Shown here one piece after another: positions 1-6,122 of a stretch of DNA of 9,646 nucleotides (positions within the stretch are counted from its first letter, which is position 1; each line of letters starts with the position of its first letter). The DNA lies in contig JACMLD010000326.1 of the NCBI GenBank assembly GCA_014379785.1, positions 1 to 9,646 on the forward strand. The letters are read 5' to 3'. Position numbers and translations under genes: made by a program. Under the pieces are notes generated by a model. The model was given only the letters and a program-made list of their open reading frames with translations, had not been told where the DNA came from and ran no database searches. This DNA is from Chitinophagaceae bacterium. Its GTDB lineage: Bacteria; Bacteroidota; Bacteroidia; Chitinophagales; Chitinophagaceae.

Positions 1-1029
1 AGCGTTGATTTCGTTGTATGCATAGTCCAGCGGGTTAACCCACCAGAGTGGCTCTGTAGCCTTAGCGCCAAGGTTGATGTTAAGTCCGAGAGACACGAAA
101 TTGTAAGAATCGTAGTCTGGGGAAAGTGCAGCATCACCCCATGGCTGTTCCTGCCAGCGTTGTCCGTCGAGCAAGTCCGTTTTTACGATTGTGAATCTTT
201 CTTCAAGAGCAAGATTGATTCTTTTGCTGAGTTTGATTGCAAGACCAACACCGAGCGTACCTGATGGTTTCAGGGTGCTTCCGAAGAGTTCTGGTCTTCT
301 GTCGCCTTCGTTTTCTGCATCAGTCTCGTAGCTGTCATCCATCAAATCTTTCAAAGCCTTACGGGTGTCTTTTCTTGAATCGTAGGTTCCGTTGGTGATT
401 GAGTTGAAGTTATAACGGGTTGAGCCGTTCAGCGCATTCACCTTGGAATCATAAATTGTCGCACCTATACCTCCAAAGAGGTAGGCGTTAAATCCGCTTT
501 TAGATTTATGGAAACGTACGTTATTCAAAGTCACCACTCCCTGGAGGGAGAGGTCATTGGTTGTTGTCTTGTAATTGTGGAACACTCTGTCTACTTCAAG
601 AATACGGTTGCCCGCGTTGTCCACTCTTCTTGGAATATAGCCTGTGCTTGTCCAGGCAGAGTTCTTACCATAGTTGCTGGAACCCAGCCAGTTCAATCCT
701 TTCATTGTACCATGCATGTATTCAAGTCTCATTGAAAACACATAGCCGAAAGCTTTGCGCACATGGGCGCCGAAACCAAAAGTCGGGAACACGATAGGAA
801 CATCTCCGCTGATGGTCGGTACGCCGAATTTCAGACCTAACTCCCACTGATTGCGGGGTTTAGCCGGAAAAGGATAAGCATTGTTCAAAAATTCGTTGTG
901 CTGAGGCTGACGCTTTGCAGGAATCAGAGACGAATCCTTTATGTCATAACCCGTTTGCACCTGGGCAAATGCCCCGGACGCTAAAAGGCAAATGATGCCT
1001 AAGAAAAGAGAGTACTTTTTGCTTGCCAT
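1..1029 (-). CDS. OmpA-family outer membrane protein, N-terminal part (partial, runs off left edge)
   Basis: Translating the minus strand from the ATG at 1029-1027 gives 343 codons without a stop, in frame to the window edge. The first residues, MASKKYSLFLGIICLLASGA, form a signal peptide with a likely signal peptidase I site at AFA|Q (residues 22/23). The mature part alternates polar and hydrophobic residues and is rich in Gly and aromatics, as in an outer membrane beta-barrel (for example YLFGGIGATIY, and GTLGVGLAIKLS followed by a NLALEERF strand). The visible end, LWWVNPLDYAYNEIN, resembles the junction I know from Bacteroidota OmpA-like proteins, where the barrel is followed by calcium-binding thrombospondin-type-3 repeats and a peptidoglycan-binding OmpA domain. 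Those C-terminal domains lie outside the window, so the OmpA assignment rests on the barrel and this junction. The likely role is structural, tying outer membrane to cell wall. It has its own strong promoter. Confidence 0.8.
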   Translation of the reverse strand, partial: MASKKYSLFLGIICLLASGAFAQVQTGYDIKDSSLIPAKRQPQHNEFLNNAYPFPAKPRNQWELGLKFGVPTISGDVPIVFPTFGFGAHVRKAFGYVFSMRLEYMHGTMKGLNWLGSSNYGKNSAWTSTGYIPRRVDNAGNRILEVDRVFHNYKTTTNDLSLQGVVTLNNVRFHKSKSGFNAYLFGGIGATIYDSKVNALNGSTRYNFNSITNGTYDSRKDTRKALKDLMDDSYETDAENEGDRRPELFGSTLKPSGTLGVGLAIKLSKRINLALEERFTIVKTDLLDGQRWQEQPWGDAALSPDYDSYNFVSLGLNINLGAKATEPLWWVNPLDYAYNEINA

Positions 1030-1079
1030 AACTGATTTTTATTAGGATTAATACGAATACACGTAATTGCCAATAAGTG

Positions 1080-1110
1080 CAAAAATATCAATTAGTTAAA
1101 ATATACCAAA
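1080..1110 (-). promoter_or_regulatory. Bacteroidota-type promoter of the OmpA-family gene
   Basis: Read on the minus strand, TTTG (1110-1107) is the -33 box and TATTTTTG (1087-1080) is a perfect TAnnTTTG -7 box, separated by exactly 19 bases. This matches the consensus of the primary sigma factor (SigABfr type) of Bacteroidota. A run of seven A on the same strand (1117-1111) directly upstream of the -33 box may act as an UP-like element. Transcription should start near 1075, giving a leader of about 45 bases. The leader ends in an A/T-rich stretch with no Shine-Dalgarno site, as is common in this phylum. Confidence 0.75.
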
Positions 1111-1170
1111 TTTTTTTAACTGATTGAAAAGTCATATTTAATTGCATTTCATGGATTTGAGACAATGAGA

Positions 1171-1186
1171 GCAACAAATATGTTGC
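1171..1186. repeat. 16-base palindrome in the divergent intergenic region
   Basis: GCAACA at 1171-1176 and TGTTGC at 1181-1186 are perfect inverted repeats around the 4-base centre AATA. The site lies between the divergent OmpA-family and polyprenyl synthase genes, about 30 bases upstream of the putative -7 box of the latter and about 60 bases upstream of the -33 box of the former. The symmetry and position would suit a dimeric regulator. A 6-base arm is short, and chance occurrence is possible. Confidence 0.35.
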
Positions 1187-1216
1187 TTTCCGTCCCCTAT
1201 TCAGATGCGAAAGCTG

Positions 1217-1223
1217 TAATTTG
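1217..1223 (+). promoter_or_regulatory. Possible -7 box of the ispB-recJ unit
   Basis: TAATTTG resembles the Bacteroidota -7 element TAnnTTTG but has one base less between TA and TTTG. It ends 17 bases before the ATG at 1241. No convincing TTG is found about 19 bases upstream, so the site is weak. The leader would be only about 10-12 bases long and has no Shine-Dalgarno sequence. Some promoter is needed here because the upstream gene is divergent. Confidence 0.4.
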
Positions 1224-1240
1224 CCCCCTCTTTACAAAGA

Positions 1241-2203
1241 ATGAAACTTCCACCCCCCGTCATAAGTCAGGAGCTCATTGTTTTTGAGAAAGTTTTCAAA
1301 GAATCGATGAAAAGTCATGTTTCGCTGCTCGACACGATCATGAGGTACATCGTAAAAAGGAAGGGAAAACAGCTCAGACCGATGTTTGTCCTCCTGTCTG
1401 CCAAGCTTTTAGGTGAAGTAAACGAAATGACCTACCGCACGGCTGCATTGGTGGAATTGCTGCACACAGCGTCCCTGGTTCACGATGATGTGGTGGATGA
1501 ATCCTTCGAACGCAGAGGCTTTTTCTCCATAAACGCCCTATGGAAAAACAAAGTGGCCGTCCTGGTCGGGGACTACCTGCTCGCAAAAGGACTTCTGCTT
1601 TCACTGGAAAATGAGGACTTCGAAATTCTGAAAATAACCTCAAAAGCCGTTAAACAACTCAGCGAAGGCGAGCTTTTACAGATGGAAAAGGCCAGAAACC
1701 TCAATATGGATGAGGCGGTCTACTTCGAAATCATAAAAAATAAGACAGCTTCACTGCTTGGATCCGCCTGTGCATCCGGTGCGTATTCAACTTCGCGCGA
1801 CCAGGATCTGACCGAGAAACTACGACAGTTTGGGGAATGGGTGGGCATCGCATTTCAAATAAAGGATGACCTCTTCGACTATGGTCTCGCCAATGTTGGC
1901 AAACCGACCGGAAACGACATCAAAGAAAAAAAACTGACCCTCCCTATAATATATACCCTGGCACACTCCACTCCGGCGAAAAAGAAGGAACTGATCTACA
2001 TCATAAAAAATGAAAACCGCCGGAAAGAAAAAGTACAGGTAGTCATTGACATGGTAAAAGAAGGGGGCGGCATAGCCTATAGCGAAAACAAAATGCTGGA
2101 ATACCGCGACAAAGCCCTCACCCTCCTGAGAGAATTCCCCGAAACTGAAGTGAGAAAAACACTGGAAGAACTGGTGAGATACACAACAGACAGAAAATAT
2201 TAA
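1241..2203 (+). CDS. ispB: Long-chain polyprenyl diphosphate synthase
   Basis: A 320-residue all-trans polyprenyl diphosphate synthase, a normal length for the family. It adds isopentenyl diphosphate units to an allylic primer to build the chain that becomes the side chain of menaquinone. The diagnostic motifs are all present: GKQLRP (42-47), which binds isopentenyl diphosphate; the first Asp-rich motif in HDDVVDES (D82, D83, D86); GKPTGND (220-226); and the second Asp-rich motif KDDLFD (D209, D210, D213). The residue five places before the first Asp motif is Ala77; a small residue here is typical of long-chain rather than farnesyl or geranylgeranyl enzymes. Exact chain length cannot be read from the sequence; MK-7 is usual in Chitinophagaceae (established knowledge). 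The enzyme is expected to be cytosolic or membrane-associated. recJ follows 18 bases later on the same strand, probably in the same transcript. The symbol ispB is by homology to the E. coli octaprenyl enzyme. Confidence 0.93.
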   Translation: MKLPPPVISQELIVFEKVFKESMKSHVSLLDTIMRYIVKRKGKQLRPMFVLLSAKLLGEVNEMTYRTAALVELLHTASLVHDDVVDESFERRGFFSINALWKNKVAVLVGDYLLAKGLLLSLENEDFEILKITSKAVKQLSEGELLQMEKARNLNMDEAVYFEIIKNKTASLLGSACASGAYSTSRDQDLTEKLRQFGEWVGIAFQIKDDLFDYGLANVGKPTGNDIKEKKLTLPIIYTLAHSTPAKKKELIYIIKNENRRKEKVQVVIDMVKEGGGIAYSENKMLEYRDKALTLLREFPETEVRKTLEELVRYTTDRKY

Positions 2204-2206
2204 CGC

Positions 2207-2214
2207 GATCTTTG
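2207..2214 (+). promoter_or_regulatory. Possible -7 box directly before recJ
   Basis: GATCTTTG differs from TAnnTTTG only at the first base. It lies in the 18-base gap between the ispB stop codon and the recJ ATG at 2222. A start site about 6-7 bases downstream would fall almost on the start codon, giving a nearly leaderless mRNA. There is no TTG box at the right distance upstream, so read-through from ispB is the simpler source of recJ transcript. Confidence 0.3.
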
Positions 2215-2221
2215 TAGACGA

Positions 2222-3931
2222 ATGGAAAAGCGCTGGAAAATAAATGAAGCGGATAAAGATCTGGTGACTTCTTTACAGGAGAGTCTCAAAATCAACAGAA
2301 CACTCTGTGAAATACTTGTTTCAAGAGGCATCAGTGACTTCGAAACCGCAAGACATTTCTTCCGGCCATCTATTTCCGATTTACACGATCCCTGGCTGAT
2401 GAAAGACATGGAGAAAGCGGTAACCCGCATCGAAAGAGCCATGCAGCAAAAAGAAAAAATTCTTGTATTCGGCGATTACGATGTAGATGGCACTACCGCA
2501 GTAGCAGGGATGTACCAGTTTCTCCGCGGCATCCATGATCCCGCATTGCTCGATTTTTATATACCCCACCGCTACCGGGAAGGATACGGAGTGTCAACGA
2601 AAGGTATCGACTACGCCATTGAAAACGGATTCACACTTATCATATCGCTCGATTGCGGAATAAAATCGGTTGACCATATCCGTTATGCCCTTCGGGCAGG
2701 GATTGAATTCATCATCTGCGACCACCATCTGCCGGATGCGGAACTCCCACCGGCTGTCGCGATACTCAATCCAAAACAGGCCGACTGCAATTATCCTTTT
2801 AAAGATCTTTGCGGCTGCGGAGTTGGCATAAAACTCATGATGGCCATCAGCATGCGGTTGGGACTACCCGATGAAAGCTGGCAACGCTACCTCGATCTTG
2901 CAGCCACCGCCATCGCAGCCGACATCGTAAGCATGAGCGGAGAAAACCGCATACTGGCATTTTTTGGTTTGATAAAAGTCAACGAAAATCCATGCGCAGG
3001 TATAAAAGCGTTGCTGGAATTAAGTGGTTACCATGAACACAATCTCACCATCACAAACCTCGTATACCTCATTGCTCCCCGTATAAATGCCGCCGGAAGA
3101 ATGGATGATGCAAGAAAAGCGGTACTGCTGTTCATCGAAGGCGACTATACGAAGGCATTGGGATTCGCTACCATGCTTCAGAATGACAATACCGACCGCA
3201 AAGAAGAAGATAAAAGCATTACCATTGAAGCACTCGAACTGATCTCGAAAGACAGCGATCACGTCAACCGCAGATCAACGGTTCTTTTTCAACCACACTG
3301 GCACAAAGGAGTAGTGGGAATAGTTGCATCGCGTCTGATTGAAACTTATTACAGACCCACCATCGTGCTTACACGCAGCGGTGATCTGGTAGCAGGCAGC
3401 GCACGAAGTGTCATTGGCTTCAATCTCTACGAAGCAGTACATGCCTGTCGCGAACACCTCATCGGATACGGAGGTCATTTTGCTGCTGCAGGAATGACCA
3501 TGCACCCGGAACAGGTAGAAGAGTTTTGTAAGAAATTTGAAGCAACCGTTGCCGCCACCATTGAACCACATCAACTCATTCCCGAAATCTGTATAGACGC
3601 CTTCGTACAATTCTCAGATATCAACGCCGGCTTTTACAATATACTTTCACAGATGGAACCTTTTGGGCCCGACAATCCCCGCCCGGTTTTTCTTGCAAAA
3701 AAAGTCGTTGACAACGGATGGAGTAAAATTGTAAAAGAAGAACATATACGATTCAGCCTTTCGCAAAACAATGTCCAGATGAGCGGTATCGGCTTTGGCA
3801 TGGCAGCCCGGTTTGAAATGCTGACGTCCCGCCAGCCGATCGACGTCGTTTTCACACTCGACGAAAACGATTACAACGGCAACAAAAGTCTGCAACTTCG
3901 GGTGATAGACTTTCGGATGTCGGATGTTTAA
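2222..3931 (+). CDS. recJ: Single-stranded-DNA-specific exonuclease RecJ
   Basis: A 569-residue RecJ, close to the usual bacterial length. RecJ degrades single-stranded DNA 5' to 3' and acts in RecF-pathway recombination, mismatch repair and base excision repair in the cytoplasm. DHH domain motifs are visible in order: GDYDVDG (84-90; D85, D87, D89), LDCG (D144), the name-giving DHH (167-169) and AADIVSM (D234), which together coordinate two metal ions. RINAAGRM (288-295 region) follows. The DHHA1 domain carries GYGGHFAAAGM (about 415-425), and the C-terminal OB-fold begins near EPFGPDNPRPVF (479-490), where the protein grips single-stranded DNA. The chosen ATG puts the N-terminus at a normal place before the DHH domain. 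It follows ispB by 18 bases, and the pair is likely co-transcribed; they share no pathway. All catalytic residues are intact. Confidence 0.96.
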   Translation: MEKRWKINEADKDLVTSLQESLKINRTLCEILVSRGISDFETARHFFRPSISDLHDPWLMKDMEKAVTRIERAMQQKEKILVFGDYDVDGTTAVAGMYQFLRGIHDPALLDFYIPHRYREGYGVSTKGIDYAIENGFTLIISLDCGIKSVDHIRYALRAGIEFIICDHHLPDAELPPAVAILNPKQADCNYPFKDLCGCGVGIKLMMAISMRLGLPDESWQRYLDLAATAIAADIVSMSGENRILAFFGLIKVNENPCAGIKALLELSGYHEHNLTITNLVYLIAPRINAAGRMDDARKAVLLFIEGDYTKALGFATMLQNDNTDRKEEDKSITIEALELISKDSDHVNRRSTVLFQPHWHKGVVGIVASRLIETYYRPTIVLTRSGDLVAGSARSVIGFNLYEAVHACREHLIGYGGHFAAAGMTMHPEQVEEFCKKFEATVAATIEPHQLIPEICIDAFVQFSDINAGFYNILSQMEPFGPDNPRPVFLAKKVVDNGWSKIVKEEHIRFSLSQNNVQMSGIGFGMAARFEMLTSRQPIDVVFTLDENDYNGNKSLQLRVIDFRMSDV

Positions 3932-3941
3932 AAGTTACAAA

Positions 3942-4020
3942 GTCATTTCGAACGAAGTGAGAAATCACGATCAATACTCTCGAAGTACCAATCGGGATTT
4001 CTCACTTCGGTCGAAATGAC
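3942..4020. repeat. Large imperfect inverted repeat, REP-like, between convergent genes
   Basis: The left arm (3942-3966) starts GTCATTTCGAACGAAGTG; the right arm (3996-4020) is its reverse complement with a single mismatch (24 of 25 positions). The match continues inward for five more positions with one mismatch, so arms of 30 bases (3942-3971 and 3991-4020) pair at 28 positions. The 19-base centre contains a further small hairpin, TACT-CTCGA-AGTA (3975-3987). From memory, very similar GTCATTTCGACCGAAG elements are scattered in intergenic regions of many Bacteroidota genomes, so this looks like a dispersed REP-type repeat. It sits between the 3' ends of recJ and htpG and could also slow transcription from either side, but no clean T-run follows it, so I do not call it an intrinsic terminator. 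Confidence 0.85.
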
Positions 4021-4103
4021 TGCACCGCATTCACCAGCTTCTTCGCTTATCAGAACTTCTGTGGGCAAAGACATTCCCTCACATTCCCCACATTATTCAT
4101 AAT

Positions 4104-5918
4104 CTACATCAACTCCACACTTCTATTGATAAAACTTGTCAGCGCATTTCCTTTCAACAACCCCTGAGAGAGTAATGCGAGATCAGTCAGGTTCTTCACC
4201 TGCTTCTCCTGCCGGCCGGTATTTTCTTCAGAAAGTATCGACTGGTATATCTTGTGATTCCCATTGACAGTAAGTATCACCTCATCAGGCATGTTTGCGT
4301 AAAACTGACCCATGGGTCCGCTCACCGATGCCATATCTTTCATTCTCCGCATAAACTCAGGACGCGTTGCAACTACAGGTGCAGATTCAGGACTCAATCC
4401 CTTTACCTCAATCTTCACATCGAGATCATTGCCCTTGTATTCAAACAGTTCTTTGATTTTTGTTTCTTCTTCTGCTGTCAGTACACTCGACGCGGCTTCC
4501 TTTTTATCAATCAGATTCTCTGCAATGTCCGCATCTACCCGCACAAAATGTATGTCCGACCATTTTGACTCCATCTGGTTTATAAAAGACGCGTCGATAA
4601 GTGTCTCCAGCTTTACAACTGCATACCCATTCGCCTTTGCTGCCTGTACATAGCTGTCCTGCTGTATCGGATTACTCGTATACAAAATCACCAGCTTGCC
4701 GTCCTTGTTTTTTTGTGTAGACTCAGTAGCAGTTCTGTACTCATCCATCGTGTAAAACTTACCGGCATCAACATCTTCGAAGACATGAAAACGATTCGCT
4801 TTCTCAAGAAATTTATCGTCCATCATCATACCATACTTCACAAAAAGCCCAATGCTATCCCATTTCTCTTCAAATGATTTTCTGTCCTTATTAAATATTT
4901 CCTCCAGCTTGTCAGCCACTTTCTTTGTGATATGGCTGTTGATCTTTCTTACGTTCGGATCGCCCTGCAGGTAACTCCGACTCACATTCAAGGGGATATC
5001 GGGACTATCAATCACGCCATGCAGTAACAACAAAAATTCGGGTACAATGTCTTTTACTTCATCCGTTACAAAAACCTGGTTGCTGTACAACTGGATCTTG
5101 TCTTTTTGTATCTCATATGACTGTTTGATTTTCGGGAAATACAAAATACCGGTCAGATTAAATGGATAATCAACATTCAGATGAATCCAGAAAAGTGGAG
5201 CGTCATTAAACGGATAAAGACTCTTATAAAAATCCAGGTAATCCTGATCTGTCAGTTCAGAAGGCTTTTTTGTCCAAGCCGGTGTAGTATTGTTTATCTG
5301 TTGTCCTTCGTAAAAAATAGCAACAGGCAAAAACTTGCAAAATTTTTCCAGGATCGTTCTCAGACGGCTTTCATCCAGAAATTCAGTGCTTTCCTCATTG
5401 ATATGCAGAATGATATCAGTCCCGCGTTCCGCTTTCTCTGTTTCCTCCAGAGAAAATTCGGGGCTGCCGTCGCATTCCCATCTTACCGCAGGTGCCCCTT
5501 CACGAAAACTTTTTGATACCACCACCACTTTGCTGCTCACCATAAAGGAGGAGTAAAACCCTAGTCCGAAATGTCCGATGATATTATTCTCATTCTGGCC
5601 CTTGTATTTATTTAAGAACTCTTCGGCACCGCTAAATGCGACCTGGTTTAGGTATTTATCCACTTCTTCGGCAGTCATACCTACTCCTTTGTCGGAAATG
5701 GTTATCGTTTTCGCTTCCTTGTCGAGTACCACGTCAATCCTCAATTCTCCCATTTCACCTTTTGCTTCGCCAATCGAAGAAAGAGTTTTTATTTTCTGCG
5801 TGGCATCTACCGCATTACTGACAAGTTCGCGCAAAAAAATGTCATGTTCACTGTACAGGAACTTCTTGATAATCGGAAATATGTTTTCGGTCTGGACACG
5901 TATAGAACCTTTTTGCAT
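4104..5918 (-). CDS. htpG: Molecular chaperone HtpG (bacterial Hsp90)
   Basis: A 604-residue Hsp90 homologue, slightly shorter than E. coli HtpG (624). It is an ATP-driven cytosolic homodimer that remodels client proteins, working with the DnaK system. The N-terminal GHKL ATPase domain (about 1-200) shows ELVSNAVDA (31-39) with catalytic Glu31, ATP/magnesium Asn35 and Asp38; DKGVGM (76-81) with Asp76; the lid region with GHFGLGFYSSF (115-125); and RGTDIILH (165-172). The middle domain (about 215-480) includes NVSRSYLQ (311-318), whose Arg314 corresponds to the ATP-contacting arginine of the family. The C-terminal dimerization region (about 490-604) contains EFMRRMKDM (521-529) and is more divergent, as expected. 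It lacks the charged linker and MEEVD tail of eukaryotic Hsp90. The ATG at 5918 is the natural family start (MQKGSIRVQTENIFP). It is transcribed alone, convergent with recJ and divergent from the secreted nuclease gene. Confidence 0.97.
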   Translation of the reverse strand: MQKGSIRVQTENIFPIIKKFLYSEHDIFLRELVSNAVDATQKIKTLSSIGEAKGEMGELRIDVVLDKEAKTITISDKGVGMTAEEVDKYLNQVAFSGAEEFLNKYKGQNENNIIGHFGLGFYSSFMVSSKVVVVSKSFREGAPAVRWECDGSPEFSLEETEKAERGTDIILHINEESTEFLDESRLRTILEKFCKFLPVAIFYEGQQINNTTPAWTKKPSELTDQDYLDFYKSLYPFNDAPLFWIHLNVDYPFNLTGILYFPKIKQSYEIQKDKIQLYSNQVFVTDEVKDIVPEFLLLLHGVIDSPDIPLNVSRSYLQGDPNVRKINSHITKKVADKLEEIFNKDRKSFEEKWDSIGLFVKYGMMMDDKFLEKANRFHVFEDVDAGKFYTMDEYRTATESTQKNKDGKLVILYTSNPIQQDSYVQAAKANGYAVVKLETLIDASFINQMESKWSDIHFVRVDADIAENLIDKKEAASSVLTAEEETKIKELFEYKGNDLDVKIEVKGLSPESAPVVATRPEFMRRMKDMASVSGPMGQFYANMPDEVILTVNGNHKIYQSILSEENTGRQEKQVKNLTDLALLSQGLLKGNALTSFINRSVELM

Positions 5919-5940
5919 AGTAGTCTTGTTTTTGGGACGA

Positions 5941-5948
5941 CGAAATTA
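5941..5948 (-). promoter_or_regulatory. Possible -7 box of htpG
   Basis: On the minus strand TAATTTCG (5948-5941) matches TAnnTTTG except for one base, and ends 22 bases before the htpG ATG. The nearest TTTG upstream (5966-5963) is only 14 bases away, shorter than the preferred 19, so the assignment is tentative. I see no CIRCE-type heat-shock inverted repeat in this region. Confidence 0.35.
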
Positions 5949-6059
5949 GACATTCCCATCAACAAACCGGATGCCATTGCGTTTTGCTCTGTCAGTCTGT
6001 CAACATTTAATGTTAATAATTAAATAGCACGGGAAAAAGCGATGGATGTTTCCGACGGG

Positions 6060-6067
6060 TAATTTTG
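6060..6067 (+). promoter_or_regulatory. -7 box of the secreted nuclease gene
   Basis: TAATTTTG is a perfect TAnnTTTG element, 55 bases before the ATG at 6123. A clear TTG -33 box at 19 bases is not visible, so the promoter may be weak or regulated. The predicted leader is about 50 bases, and the sequence just before the ATG (TTTTTTCAAAAC) has no Shine-Dalgarno site. Confidence 0.5.
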
Positions 6068-6122
6068 TGGCGCTGATAACCTTTGGCCCTACTCCGCAAT
6101 CACCATCAACTTTTTTCAAAAC

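Noticed and set aside
508..797. Two overlapping plus-strand open frames of 75-78 codons
   Set aside because: They lie antisense inside the OmpA-family gene, whose minus-strand frame has a signal peptide, a barrel-like pattern and a strong promoter. The short frames have no recognizable protein features.
3942..4020. Intrinsic terminator for recJ or htpG
   Set aside because: The hairpin is long, but no run of T follows on either strand. I keep it as a repeat with possible attenuating effect only.
4061..4091. GTGGG...CCCAC hairpin and a doubled ACATTCCC motif downstream of htpG
   Set aside because: A five-base stem with a 21-base loop is too weak for a terminator, and the direct repeat has only two copies.
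5578..5949. 123-codon plus-strand open frame antisense to the htpG start
   Set aside because: It is a shadow of the strongly conserved htpG ATPase domain; the translation is low in complexity and has no plausible family.
6002..6014. AACATT-T-AATGTT symmetry between htpG and the secreted nuclease gene
   Set aside because: It is short and lies in A/T-rich DNA where such symmetry is expected by chance; it is not placed at a clear promoter.
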